From positions 2,365 to 60,629 of the forward strand of contig PFUR01000071.1 of NCBI GenBank assembly GCA_002790195.1: 58,265 nt of DNA, given 5' to 3'. The notes below the pieces were generated by a model, which had not been told where the DNA came from, ran no database searches, and saw only the letters and a program-made list of their open reading frames with translations. Source of the stretch: Flavobacteriales bacterium CG_4_9_14_3_um_filter_40_17 (GTDB taxonomy: Bacteria > Bacteroidota > Bacteroidia > Flavobacteriales > Flavobacteriaceae). Below, in pieces: positions 36,242-45,495 of this stretch; within the stretch, counting starts at the first letter, position 1; the number at the start of each line of letters is the position of its first letter. The position numbers and the translations under genes were made by a program.

Positions 36242-36967
36242 TTATTTTACGGCAATCATTCCTGAAAAATTATACCATTTGAAAAACACATCGATAAACC
36301 GAAAGCCGGCTTCTGCAAAAAGTTCTTCATTCTCTTTGAGGCGATACGGTATCAACACATTTTCGAGTGCTTCGCGTTTTTTGGATATTTCCGTTTCGCT
36401 GTAGTCATTTCTTTTTTTGAATTCATAGTAATGTTTAATAAATAAACGATTGAACATCGAGTCTTCACCCAATACTTTTTCGAGTATGATAACCGCGCCA
36501 TTTTCGGGAAGTTGTTCGTAAATATCTCTGATAAGTTTGCTTCTGCGCAAAGGCCTGACAAACTGAAGTGTCAAACAAAGGATGACCACCGTTGCATTTT
36601 CCAACTCGATGCCTTTGTTTAAATCCGCATCCACCAAAACCACCTTGCGCCCTGGGATGGCCTTGTCTAAATTGGTACGGCAGGTTTTGAGCATTTCAAC
36701 AGACTCGTCAACACCGACAAAGCCAATGCTGGGATCTAATTTGGAGTGTATGGCCATCATGGTTGTCCCGGTTGAACAGCCTAAATCATATACATTGGTT
36801 CCTTTGACAGCAAAATCTGCCGTCAAATCGGCTATCATACTTTGCATTTCGAGGTAAAAAGGAACGGAACGGACGACCATATCGTCAAATACTTTGACTA
36901 CAGATTCGTTGAATTCAAAATCAGAAACCTTTAAATTCGGATCGGAAAAAACCTTGTCTTTGCTCAT
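36242..36967 (-). CDS. cmoA: CmoA-like carboxy-SAM synthase / methyltransferase
   Basis: A 241-residue class I SAM-dependent enzyme. Motif I is DLGCSTGTT (61-69), followed by GFVGVDESVEML and a run FNESVVKVFDDMVVRSVPFY near residue 20 that is typical of CmoA. CmoA makes carboxy-S-adenosyl-methionine from prephenate and SAM, used by CmoB to build cmo5U at tRNA position 34. No cmoB gene is visible here, and its neighbour is a membrane methyltransferase. CmoA is the best call; a related methyltransferase remains possible. Confidence 0.82.
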   Translation of the reverse strand: MSKDKVFSDPNLKVSDFEFNESVVKVFDDMVVRSVPFYLEMQSMIADLTADFAVKGTNVYDLGCSTGTTMMAIHSKLDPSIGFVGVDESVEMLKTCRTNLDKAIPGRKVVLVDADLNKGIELENATVVILCLTLQFVRPLRRSKLIRDIYEQLPENGAVIILEKVLGEDSMFNRLFIKHYYEFKKRNDYSETEISKKREALENVLIPYRLKENEELFAEAGFRFIDVFFKWYNFSGMIAVK

Positions 36968-37046
36968 AAAAATTGAAATAATTTACAAAATAACGTTCTA
37001 TTTGTTTTGCCCATTCGCTACAAATTATTTTTAAGCGAATCTTAAT

Positions 37047-37544
37047 TTAAAAAAATGCACTTTGATGCTGCCAAAAAACCCAAAGGTAAATAAATAAAAA
37101 TGTTAATGAAACCAAAAACTTCATAAATCCGGAAGCTATCAATCCTATGAATGAACCAAAAGCTGCCTTCAAAGATTGTTGCAAGTCCTGTTGGTGCATC
37201 CACTCGCCTACAAAAGCACCCGCGAATGCGCCAATTAAAAACCCCAACGGGATTGGGATAAAAAGCCCGGCTACCAACCCGATGGTTGCGCCCCAAGCGC
37301 CCGATTTACTGCCACCAAAAAATTTACTTCCGGCTGCAGGTATCCAATAATCTAAAATGCTTACAACGACTGTCACAAAAAGCGTAATCCCCAAAATCCA
37401 CCAATTCATCGGTACGGAGCTTGTCAAATAAAGAACCAACAAACCCAACCAACTCATTGGAGGTCCAGGTATTACAGGAAGAAAGCTGCCGAAAAGCCCC
37501 AGTATCGCCAACACAAAACCGGCAACCAACAAGGCGATGTCCAT
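37047..37544 (-). CDS. DUF456 membrane protein
   Basis: A 165-residue protein with about four membrane segments and glycine-rich helices (GATIGLVAGLFIPIPLGFLIGAFAGAFVGEW), the DUF456 signature. These small integral membrane proteins occur widely and have no assigned role. It is transcribed with the CmoA and methyltransferase genes' strand but 79 bp upstream of cmoA, possibly in one transcript. Confidence 0.85.
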   Translation of the reverse strand: MDIALLVAGFVLAILGLFGSFLPVIPGPPMSWLGLLVLYLTSSVPMNWWILGITLFVTVVVSILDYWIPAAGSKFFGGSKSGAWGATIGLVAGLFIPIPLGFLIGAFAGAFVGEWMHQQDLQQSLKAAFGSFIGLIASGFMKFLVSLTFLFIYLWVFWQHQSAFF

Positions 37545-37655
37545 ATTGAATTTTTAAAGTTGATAAAATTATAAAACTTAGCCGGAAGAATCGATTTTTA
37601 TTTTGGGAATATTTCTTTCAAAAAATTGTAATTTTAAACGCTTTTTTAACTTTCG

Positions 37656-38129
37656 ATGACTTTAAAACAGACCACTTTCTTTTTAATTTTTCTTTTGATG
37701 TTTTTGTCATCATGTGAATCTTTTTTTCAAAAAAAAATTCATTCGGAAGAATTTTTGCGCGAACAAGAAAAAACCATTCAATGGAACGAAGTCGATACGT
37801 TTCCAATTTTTGAAGGTTGCGATGAGCTGGCATCGAAAAAAGTGCAAAGAAGTTGTTTTGAACAGTATGTGAGCAAACAATTATCCGCCAAAATTTCAAG
37901 CGAATTCAGTTATTACAAAACATTTTTGGATACACTTTATTTGAATATCTTGGTAAACGAGCGTGGTGTTTTGAGCGTCGAAAAAATAGAAAGCATGAAC
38001 CAAAACAAATTACTCGACTCACTCATCAGGCAAAGCATAGCAGAATTGCCAAAGCTTTATCCGGCTCAAAAAAGGGACATTCCGGTGGCCTGTAAGTTGC
38101 GTCTGCCTTTGATAGTTCGTTTGAAATGA
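37656..38129 (+). CDS. Small lipoprotein, TonB-C-like
   Basis: A 157-residue lipoprotein with signal peptide and lipobox LSSC (Cys20). The mature region reads WNEVDTFPIFEGCDELASKK, then RSCFEQYVSKQLSAKI and YLNILVNERGVLSVEKI. The 'FPxFEGC ... CF ... L' pattern and following strand resemble the small TonB-C-like proteins of flavobacteria, with two cysteines that could bond. It lacks the transmembrane and proline-rich parts of an energy transducer, so the function is unknown. Confidence 0.65.
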   Translation: MTLKQTTFFLIFLLMFLSSCESFFQKKIHSEEFLREQEKTIQWNEVDTFPIFEGCDELASKKVQRSCFEQYVSKQLSAKISSEFSYYKTFLDTLYLNILVNERGVLSVEKIESMNQNKLLDSLIRQSIAELPKLYPAQKRDIPVACKLRLPLIVRLK

Positions 38130-38229
38130 GAGTATCGATTCTCATAACTTGATCTGAACCTTTATTTAATAAAACCTTAAAATGTTTAAAGTTATAATCA
38201 CTTATTTTTACAAGATTAATACCATTAAA

Positions 38230-39894
38230 ATGAAAAATGCACTCCTGACTTTTTTTACCTTACTCACGCTGACAACTTTTGGACAAGCAAGCGTAGATTT
38301 AACGGCCGATTCAAATTCTAAAACAACCAACCCCAAATTAATTGTAGGCATAGTGGTCGATCAAATGCGGTATGACTACTTGACCCGTTTTTACAGTCGT
38401 TTTGGAGAAGGAGGTTTTAAACGTCTGATGAGCGAGGGATTCAATTGTCAAAACAATCAATTTAACTATATTCCAACCTATACCGCTCCCGGGCATGCTT
38501 CGATTTTCACCGGGACAACACCTGCCACTCATGGAATCATAGGCAATAATTGGTATGATAAAGAAAGCAATGAAGATGTGTATTGTGTAAATGATTCAAT
38601 ATATAAAACTGTTGGAGCTTCAGACAAATCAGGACAAATGTCGCCCCATAGGCTAAGTGTAAATACCGTCACAGACCAATTGCGATTGCACACGCAATTT
38701 CGTTCCAAAACAATTGGGATTGCCATTAAAGACCGCGGCGCAATCTTACCCGCCGGGCATACGGCCAATGCGGCTTTTTGGTTTGATGGCGATGAGGAAG
38801 GCAAATGGATAACAAGTACTTTCTATATGGAAAAACTCCCCGATTGGGTTGTCAAATTTAACCAATCCGGAAACACAGAATCTTACATGAAACCTTGGAA
38901 TACGCTTTATGATATAAAAACATATACCGAAAGCGGCTCGGATGACAATACCTATGAAGGACTTTTCAAAGGTGAAACAAAACCTGTTTTTCCTCACGAC
39001 TTACCCAAACTCAGGAAGAATAACAGAAATTTTGAAATACTGAAAAGCACGGCATTTGGCAATTCAATCACCACCGATTTTGCTATTGCCGCCATCAAAG
39101 GTGAGCAACTTGGCAAAGGAAACGAAACCGATTTTCTGACTCTGAGCTTTTCTAGTACGGATTACGTAGGCCACATGTTTGGCGTAAACTCCGTTGAGGT
39201 GGAAGACACTTACTTGCGTTTAGATTTAGATATAGCTAAAATATTGTCATCTCTCGATGCAGAAGTTGGGAAAGGGAATTACACTGTTTTTCTTACTGCC
39301 GATCATGGTGCTGTGGATGTGCCGGCCTACTTGAAGGATCATAAAATTCCGGCGGGCTATTTTGATTCGAGTGCTTTTAAGAAGTATCTGAATGAATTTT
39401 CCGTCCAAAAATTCGATGGAAATCAATTAATCAAAGATGTTTCCAACAAGCAGGTTTTTTTAGACGAAAAATTGATAGACGAGAAAGGCTACGATTTGGA
39501 TGATGCAGAAGAAGGCTTTGCACAAGCCATTCTCAATTTTCCTAAAATAGCCGAAGTTTATACCGCAACTGCCATGCGAAACACCGATTTTTCAAAAGGT
39601 GCAGCCAGTCTTTTGCAAAATGGATACAATCAAAAACGTTCCGGAAACATTCTATATACACTCAAATCAGGAGTGATTTCTTATACAAAAACAGGTTCAA
39701 CTCATGGTTCCGGATATGACTATGACACCCATGTACCACTACTTTTCTACGGTTGGGGAATCCGCCAAGGGAGTACGGTTCAAAAGACAGAAATTACCAA
39801 CATTGCACCGACAATTGCAGCACTTTTAGGCTTAGAAATGCCGGACGGTACAACCGGGGTTCCGCTTGAGTTTGTGTTGGATAGGATTAATTGA
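38230..39894 (+). CDS. pafA: PafA-type alkaline phosphatase
   Basis: A 554-residue secreted phosphatase of the alkaline-phosphatase superfamily, hydrolysing phosphomonoesters to release phosphate. The signal peptide is MKNALLTFFTLLTLTTFGQA. Catalytic features follow PafA of Elizabethkingia closely: metal ligand D44 (VVDQMRYDY), nucleophile T85 (YTAPGHAS), GNNWYD at 105-110, KDR in the loop AIKDRGAILPAGH, and TADHGAVDVP. The open frame extends 16 codons upstream, but ATG 38230 gives a proper signal peptide. Its end overlaps the convergent glycosyltransferase gene by 8 bp. Confidence 0.93.
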   Translation: MKNALLTFFTLLTLTTFGQASVDLTADSNSKTTNPKLIVGIVVDQMRYDYLTRFYSRFGEGGFKRLMSEGFNCQNNQFNYIPTYTAPGHASIFTGTTPATHGIIGNNWYDKESNEDVYCVNDSIYKTVGASDKSGQMSPHRLSVNTVTDQLRLHTQFRSKTIGIAIKDRGAILPAGHTANAAFWFDGDEEGKWITSTFYMEKLPDWVVKFNQSGNTESYMKPWNTLYDIKTYTESGSDDNTYEGLFKGETKPVFPHDLPKLRKNNRNFEILKSTAFGNSITTDFAIAAIKGEQLGKGNETDFLTLSFSSTDYVGHMFGVNSVEVEDTYLRLDLDIAKILSSLDAEVGKGNYTVFLTADHGAVDVPAYLKDHKIPAGYFDSSAFKKYLNEFSVQKFDGNQLIKDVSNKQVFLDEKLIDEKGYDLDDAEEGFAQAILNFPKIAEVYTATAMRNTDFSKGAASLLQNGYNQKRSGNILYTLKSGVISYTKTGSTHGSGYDYDTHVPLLFYGWGIRQGSTVQKTEITNIAPTIAALLGLEMPDGTTGVPLEFVLDRIN

Positions 39895-40738
39895 AAATTT
39901 TTCCGTAAATTTTTTTCCATCTGTATTTACGATGAAACTTGCCTTGATCTTGGGTGAGTAATTTGGGTTGATTCGATATCCATGCACTAAAATAACCTCT
40001 GATTGCATTGAAAAAATAAACCATACTTTTTTTGCGCCAAGCCAATTTTAAAACAGCAATTTTGGTTAGGAACAATCCGTAATGCAAGCGGTAAAAAACT
40101 TCCCCTTGAAGACTGCCAGATTTGGTTTGATACCTTTCCCCTGTTGGTTTGAGATGTTTGGCGAGCAAACGGATGTCCGTTTTTATTTCCCAGCCAAAGT
40201 ACCGGACGAGTATTTCATCTAAAGTGTCCCAGCCCATCGCTTCCTGAAGCCCGCCGATAGCCGTGAAACATTCTTTTCGATAGGCTTTGAGCGCACCGCG
40301 GATGTGATCGGTATCGGTAAGGTTTTCCACCACCCATTGCCCTTCTTTTTCGACACAGGCAAACCCGGCAGTCATGCCGATTTTCGGATTGCTTTTAAAG
40401 TGGTGGGTGATGGTTTCCAAATAGTTTTTTGGCAACAAAATATCGGCATCTAATTTCATCAGGATGTCGAAATCTTCATCCAACCGGCGAAGGCCTTCGT
40501 TGAAAGCGCGAATTACTTTTGCTCCAGGTCGATGAACGGGTTCGGATTTTGTGGAAACAACTTTTAACCAAGGATGCTTTTTTGAAAATGAATTTGCCAA
40601 CTCCAATGTGCCATCCTTAGAAGCATCATTTACTACGATGACTTTTTGGGGCAAAAAAGTCTGTTCGGCAAGCGACTCAAGTGTCTGATGTAAAAATTCT
40701 TCTTCGTTATGTGCGGGAATGACGATGTAGATTCTCAT
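39887..40738 (-). CDS. Family 2 glycosyltransferase
   Basis: A 283-residue GT-A-fold enzyme with the GT2 start IYIVIPAHNEEEFLHQTLES, VIVVNDASKDGT and the nucleotide-sugar/metal motif MKLDADILLP. The C-terminus continues with GWDTLDEI (a variant of the ED motif) and basic segments but no membrane helix, so it is probably cytoplasmic or peripheral. It is last in a three-gene cluster with a methyltransferase (overlap 4 bp) and a KAS III enzyme. The sugar and acceptor are unknown. Confidence 0.88.
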   Translation of the reverse strand: MRIYIVIPAHNEEEFLHQTLESLAEQTFLPQKVIVVNDASKDGTLELANSFSKKHPWLKVVSTKSEPVHRPGAKVIRAFNEGLRRLDEDFDILMKLDADILLPKNYLETITHHFKSNPKIGMTAGFACVEKEGQWVVENLTDTDHIRGALKAYRKECFTAIGGLQEAMGWDTLDEILVRYFGWEIKTDIRLLAKHLKPTGERYQTKSGSLQGEVFYRLHYGLFLTKIAVLKLAWRKKSMVYFFNAIRGYFSAWISNQPKLLTQDQGKFHRKYRWKKIYGKIFN

Positions 40739-41262
40739 GATTTTTTTCTTTCCGCATAAACTGCGTAATATCGCGGTGTGAAATGCCGCAGCAAAGGCCG
40801 GAATCCGATTTTACCGGCTGGATGTGTCCATTTTTTTCGCGCTTTGATTTCCCAACCCGCTTTTTCCAACAGCCAGTCGAATTGCCAGTCTTCAAATTCG
40901 TGGAAGTGCCTGTCCCAAGGGTCGGTTTTACTTCTGTAAGCAGGCGAAAACCACAACCGTAAAGGAACGGTTGCAACGAGTTTTCTGGCTTTTATTTTAG
41001 ATAAAATGGAAAAGGGAGACAACAGGTGTTCGAAAATTTCAAATGCTGTCACCACTTCAATATTCGGATTTAAGACGGATTCAGTATAACGATCCAAGTC
41101 CTCCCCTTGGGTGTTGAATACCCGATAACCTTCATCTTGCATGATTTCAGAAAATGGGTTCTTAACACCTAAATCCAAGACAATAGAACCTTGCTTGATG
41201 TGGGTTTTTAGAAAATCAAGTGTTTTGTCGAAGCGTTTTTTTGGAAAGCTTTTTTCGTACAT
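40735..41262 (-). CDS. SAM-dependent methyltransferase
   Basis: A 176-residue class I methyltransferase of the type-11/12 group. SAM motif I is VLDLGVKNPFSEIM, the acidic end of strand 2 is in FNTQGEDLD, and the later FEIFEHLLSPF is the usual motif of methyltransferases acting on lipids or glycans. The ATG at 41262 is chosen over an upstream in-frame ATG at 41286 that would overlap the KAS III gene. Middle gene of the cluster; substrate unknown. Confidence 0.82.
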   Translation of the reverse strand: MYEKSFPKKRFDKTLDFLKTHIKQGSIVLDLGVKNPFSEIMQDEGYRVFNTQGEDLDRYTESVLNPNIEVVTAFEIFEHLLSPFSILSKIKARKLVATVPLRLWFSPAYRSKTDPWDRHFHEFEDWQFDWLLEKAGWEIKARKKWTHPAGKIGFRPLLRHFTPRYYAVYAERKKS

Positions 41263-41263
41263 G

Positions 41264-42322
41264 TTAAAATTGGTACACCATGGCATTGATGTTCATGCCG
41301 GCACCTACACTTGCAAAGATAACAATATCGCCATTTTCGATGGACTGGTTTTCTATTTTTCCGCTTGTGATCAAATCGAGTAAGGTCGGGATTGTGGCTA
41401 CCGAACTGTTTCCGAGCTTGTGGATACTCATGGGCAACACACCTTCAGGCATATCCATACCATACAACTTATAAAATCGCTTGACAATGGCTTCATCCAT
41501 CTTTTCGTTGGCTTGGTGAATAAGGATTTTTTTTACTTTTTCTATACCGATTCCGGTCTTGTCCAAACAAGCTTTCATCGCAGAAGGAACGTTTATGCAG
41601 GCAAATTCATAAATCTTCCTGCCATTCATTTTGATGTATTTCGTGTCGGGGCTGAGGGTCTTGTTAAATGAACTACCATAGTATAAAAAGTAAGCCTCTT
41701 CGTAGGTGTATGTAGCAGATTCGTGATTCAGGATGCCGGTATTTTCTTCTGTCGCAGATACGACAGCCGCACCGGCCCCATCGGCATAAATCATGGAGTC
41801 CCGATCGTATTTGTCGACAATCCTCGATAGTGTTTCAGAGCCAATCACCAAGCATTTCTTAGCAATACCACTCTTGATAAAAGCATTTGCTTGAATCATC
41901 GCTTGAATCCAACCCGGGCAGCCGAAGAGAATATCGTAGGCAACACATTTCGGGTTTTTAATACGCAAAGCGTGTTTCACGCGTGATGCCAAACTAGGCA
42001 GCGTATCAGACTGGTTTGTGCCAAATTTTACATCGCCAAAATTGTGGGCAACGATGATATAATCTAACTCTTCGGGGTCAATATTTGCATTTCCTATCGC
42101 TTTTTCAGCTGCAAAAAAACCAAGATCGGAAGAGTTTAGGTGATTTTTGGCGTACCTTCTTTCCTGAATACCGGTAATTGCTTGAAATTTTTCAATTATA
42201 ACTTCATTTGAAATGCCAAAACCCTTGCCTTGGTCATTTAAAAACTCGTGCCGAATAAACTGTTCGTTATTTTCTATTTCGGACGGGATATAGCAACCTG
42301 TCCCGATAATTTTAGCGTTCAT
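41264..42322 (-). CDS. KAS III-like 3-oxoacyl-ACP synthase family protein
   Basis: A 352-residue thiolase-fold enzyme with the full KAS III triad: C135 (DILFGCPGW), H269 (LIHQAN) and N305 (LGNSS), plus the terminal GAGMNINAMVYQF. It is a paralogue-type FabH-like enzyme: KAS III homologues with a methyltransferase and glycosyltransferase usually make or modify a special acyl chain rather than start bulk fatty acid synthesis. It is first in the operon, with a small AACAAA-TG-TTTGTT palindrome directly upstream of its start. Confidence 0.88.
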   Translation of the reverse strand: MNAKIIGTGCYIPSEIENNEQFIRHEFLNDQGKGFGISNEVIIEKFQAITGIQERRYAKNHLNSSDLGFFAAEKAIGNANIDPEELDYIIVAHNFGDVKFGTNQSDTLPSLASRVKHALRIKNPKCVAYDILFGCPGWIQAMIQANAFIKSGIAKKCLVIGSETLSRIVDKYDRDSMIYADGAGAAVVSATEENTGILNHESATYTYEEAYFLYYGSSFNKTLSPDTKYIKMNGRKIYEFACINVPSAMKACLDKTGIGIEKVKKILIHQANEKMDEAIVKRFYKLYGMDMPEGVLPMSIHKLGNSSVATIPTLLDLITSGKIENQSIENGDIVIFASVGAGMNINAMVYQF

Positions 42323-42325
42323 AAC

Positions 42326-42339
42326 AACAAATGTTTGTT
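42326..42339. promoter_or_regulatory. Palindrome AACAAATGTTTGTT upstream of the KAS III gene
   Basis: Perfect 6-bp arms around TG, 3 bp before the start codon, in the ribosome-binding region. A -7-like box, TACCTTTG on the minus strand, is at 42350-42357. The palindrome could be an operator or an mRNA structure; neither is proven. Confidence 0.3.
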
Positions 42340-42531
42340 AGTTTACAATCAAAGGTAACAAATAAAAAAAAATGTACATTGTGCATGCATAATAAAAATT
42401 ACAATGCCCAACTTCAAAGTTTGAGTTGAATTTAATTGCAAATCCGAACGAGATTTGTCAACCGCTGGATGCTTAGCCGATTAACAATTTTGTAGAAAGT
42501 CTCTATTTTAGTCAATGTACACTTTAATTGC

Positions 42532-45378
42532 CTACGATTCTATATAGGCTTCTGTGGGTGTGCAAGAACAGATTAAATTACGATCTCCATAGGCATCATC
42601 CACCCTTCTCACACTTGGCCAAAATTTATTTTCAGAGACAAAAGGCAATGGGAAAGCCGCTTGTTCCCGTGAATATGGAAAATCCCAATTGGTTGAAGTC
42701 AACATCTTTAATGTATGAGGCGCGTTTTTAAGAGCATTATTTGGTTCGAAAGCCGCTTCGTCAATTTCCTTGCGGATAGAAATCAATGCATCACAAAACC
42801 GATCTAATTCCGCGAGGCTTTCACTTTCTGTAGGTTCTATCATCAAAGTACCGGCAACGGGAAACGAGACCGTGGGTGCGTGGAATCCGTAATCCATCAG
42901 TCGTTTGGCGATGTCAGTTACTTCCACGCCGTTTTTCTTGAACGGACGGCAATCTACAATCATCTCGTGGGCTGCCCGGCCTTTTTCACCGGCATAAAGT
43001 ACTTCAAAGTGGCCTTTCAATCTTTCCTTGATATAATTCGCATTGAGGATGGCGTAACGGGTTGCTTCTGCCAAACCTTTTGCGCCCAACATGGAGATGT
43101 AAGCATACGAAATCAGGCAAACCATGGCACTTCCCCAAGGTGCGGCTGAAACAGCGGTTATGGCTGAATCTCCACCGGTTTCGACCACCGGATTCGAAGG
43201 AAGAAAAGGGGCTAAATGAGCTGCTACACAAATCGGCCCTACACCCGGACCTCCTCCTCCATGCGGAATGGCAAAGGTTTTGTGTAAATTCAAGTGGCAA
43301 ACATCCGCGCCGATGGTTGCAGGATTGGTCAAGCCGACTTGCGCATTCATGTTGGCACCATCCATATAAACCTGCCCGCCGTTTTGGTGGATTATACGGG
43401 TAACTTCCCGGATGGTCGATTCGAAAACACCATGTGTAGATGGATATGTAACCATCAAAGCGGCAAGCTTATCTTTATGTAGCATTGCTTTTTCTCGAAT
43501 ATCTTCTACATCAATATTTCCTTCCGTGGTTGTTTTTGTAACCACTACTTGCATACCCGCCATCACTGCTGATGCCGGATTGGTTCCGTGAGCAGAAGAA
43601 GGGATCAAACAGATGTTGCGTTGCGATTCTCCGCGCGCTTGGTGGTAGGCACGAATCACCATCAAGCCCGTATATTCACCTTGCGCACCCGAATTGGGCT
43701 GAAGTGAAGTGGCCGAAAACCCCGTAATTATATTGAGTTGTTGTTCTAATTTTTTCAAAACTTCTTGGTATCCTTGTGCTTGTTCGGCAGGTACAAAGGG
43801 ATGAATTTGTCCCCATTGCGGCGAACTGAGTGGCAACATTTCGGCGGCGGCATTCAGTTTCATCGTACAAGAACCCAAAGAAATCATCGAGTGATTGAGT
43901 GACAAGTCTTTTCGTTCTAATTTTTTGATGTACCGCATCAAATCGGTTTCCGAATGATAAGACTCGAATACATCTGCGGTCAGAAAATCACTTCCTCGGA
44001 TTAATTTTCCCTGAATCGGGCTATTCATTTCTTGAGATTCTTCCGAAGTTATTTCTTTGCCTGTCAATTTTGAAAAAACAGCGATGATTTGATTCAAATC
44101 TTCAGTTGTAGTTGTTTCATTCAAAGAAATAGCTACATGATTGGCATCCGGGTAATGAAAATTTATCTGTTGATTTTCGGCAATGGTTTTAACTTTAGCA
44201 GCATCTGATTTAAGCAAAAGGGTGTCAAAATAAACGGAGTTGTATTGTTTTATACCTAATTTTTGCAAAGCGGAATTAAGCGTGATTGTGCTTCTATGAA
44301 TCTTATTCACAATAAACTGCAATCCTTTTTTACCGTGATAAACTCCGTACATTCCTGCCATCACTGCAAGTAACACCTGAGCAGTGCAGATATTGGAGGT
44401 AGCTTTATCTCTTTTGATGTGTTGCTCTCGGGTCTGAAGTGCCATGCGAAGTGCGAGGTTGCCGTCTGTATCCTTTGAGATTCCGATAATTCGACCCGGA
44501 ATACTGCGCTTATAGTTTTCTTTGGTTGCGAAAAATGCGGCGTGTGGCCCGCCGTAACCCAACGGAATGCCAAAGCGTTGCGAAGTACCGACGACTGCAT
44601 CTGCATTAAACTTGCCTGGAGGGGTGAGTAATACCAAACTCAACAGATCGGTAGCAAAAGAAACTTTGATATCTTTTTCGTGGGCTTGATGTACAAAATC
44701 CGAAAAATCATATACTTGGCCGTGCTTGCCCGGATACTGAACCAATGCGCCAAAATAATCTGTAGTTAAATCAAATTTCTCATGGTTGCCAACAACCAGT
44801 TCGATGCCCGAAGGCAAAGCTCGTGTTTGAAGTACAGATAGGGTTTGAGGCAATACTTCTTCGGAGACGAAAAACTTGAAAGTGTTTTTCAATTTTTGTT
44901 CGCGTGTCCGAAGGTCAAAAAACATGGCCATGGATTCGGCAGCGGCAGTGCCTTCATCAAGGAGTGAAGCATTTGTTATTTCCATTCCGGTAAGATCAAT
45001 AATCATCGTTTGATAATTCAGAAGTGCTTCCAATCTTCCTTGAGAAATCTCTGCTTGATATGGAGTGTAGGCGGTGTACCAACCGGGATTTTCCAAAATA
45101 TTCCGTTGGATTACGGCCGGCATGATGGCAGGGTGATAGCCCAAACCAATATAATTTTTATACAACTTGTTTTTTGCACCCAAGGTGTGAATGTGGTTTA
45201 GAAAACCATTTTCGTTAAGTGCCTCCGGTAAATCCAAATGTTTTTGGAGTCTGATTTCATCAGGTATGGTCTGGGAAATCAGTTCTTCGAGACTGTTGCA
45301 ATGAATGGTTTGTAACATTTTTGGGAGATCGCTTTCGCGTGGGCCGATGTGGCGAAGGGCAAATGAATCTGGATTCAT
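42532..45378 (-). CDS. gcvP: Glycine dehydrogenase (decarboxylating), P protein
   Basis: PLP-dependent subunit of the glycine cleavage system, decarboxylating glycine and passing the aminomethyl group to GcvH. At 948 residues it is the long, fused form with both halves. The start SFALRHIGPRESDLPKML, the ENPGWYTAYTPYQAEISQGR block, and the PLP lysine in HLNLHKTFAIPHGGGGPG are present. It is alone here; gcvT and gcvH are not in the window. A -7-like box (TAATTTTG, minus strand) lies at 45398-45405. Confidence 0.97.
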   Translation of the reverse strand: MNPDSFALRHIGPRESDLPKMLQTIHCNSLEELISQTIPDEIRLQKHLDLPEALNENGFLNHIHTLGAKNKLYKNYIGLGYHPAIMPAVIQRNILENPGWYTAYTPYQAEISQGRLEALLNYQTMIIDLTGMEITNASLLDEGTAAAESMAMFFDLRTREQKLKNTFKFFVSEEVLPQTLSVLQTRALPSGIELVVGNHEKFDLTTDYFGALVQYPGKHGQVYDFSDFVHQAHEKDIKVSFATDLLSLVLLTPPGKFNADAVVGTSQRFGIPLGYGGPHAAFFATKENYKRSIPGRIIGISKDTDGNLALRMALQTREQHIKRDKATSNICTAQVLLAVMAGMYGVYHGKKGLQFIVNKIHRSTITLNSALQKLGIKQYNSVYFDTLLLKSDAAKVKTIAENQQINFHYPDANHVAISLNETTTTEDLNQIIAVFSKLTGKEITSEESQEMNSPIQGKLIRGSDFLTADVFESYHSETDLMRYIKKLERKDLSLNHSMISLGSCTMKLNAAAEMLPLSSPQWGQIHPFVPAEQAQGYQEVLKKLEQQLNIITGFSATSLQPNSGAQGEYTGLMVIRAYHQARGESQRNICLIPSSAHGTNPASAVMAGMQVVVTKTTTEGNIDVEDIREKAMLHKDKLAALMVTYPSTHGVFESTIREVTRIIHQNGGQVYMDGANMNAQVGLTNPATIGADVCHLNLHKTFAIPHGGGGPGVGPICVAAHLAPFLPSNPVVETGGDSAITAVSAAPWGSAMVCLISYAYISMLGAKGLAEATRYAILNANYIKERLKGHFEVLYAGEKGRAAHEMIVDCRPFKKNGVEVTDIAKRLMDYGFHAPTVSFPVAGTLMIEPTESESLAELDRFCDALISIRKEIDEAAFEPNNALKNAPHTLKMLTSTNWDFPYSREQAAFPLPFVSENKFWPSVRRVDDAYGDRNLICSCTPTEAYIES

Positions 45379-45495
45379 AAAATGAAAATATTTTTCACAA
45401 AATTACAGATTATAAATTCTTTTTTAACCGATTTTGACAAAACATTTAGGGATATTTATCAACTGCTTTTGTTAGAATTTGGGTATTTTTGAAAG

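Noticed and set aside
38127-38148. ATGAGA / TCTCAT inverted repeat after the small lipoprotein gene
   Set aside because: Six-base arms, no T-run and AT-rich context make it too weak to call as a terminator.
45379-45495. Possible glycine riboswitch upstream of gcvP
   Set aside because: The gap is only 117 bp, shared with a divergent gene, AT-rich, and shows no paired helices of a glycine aptamer.
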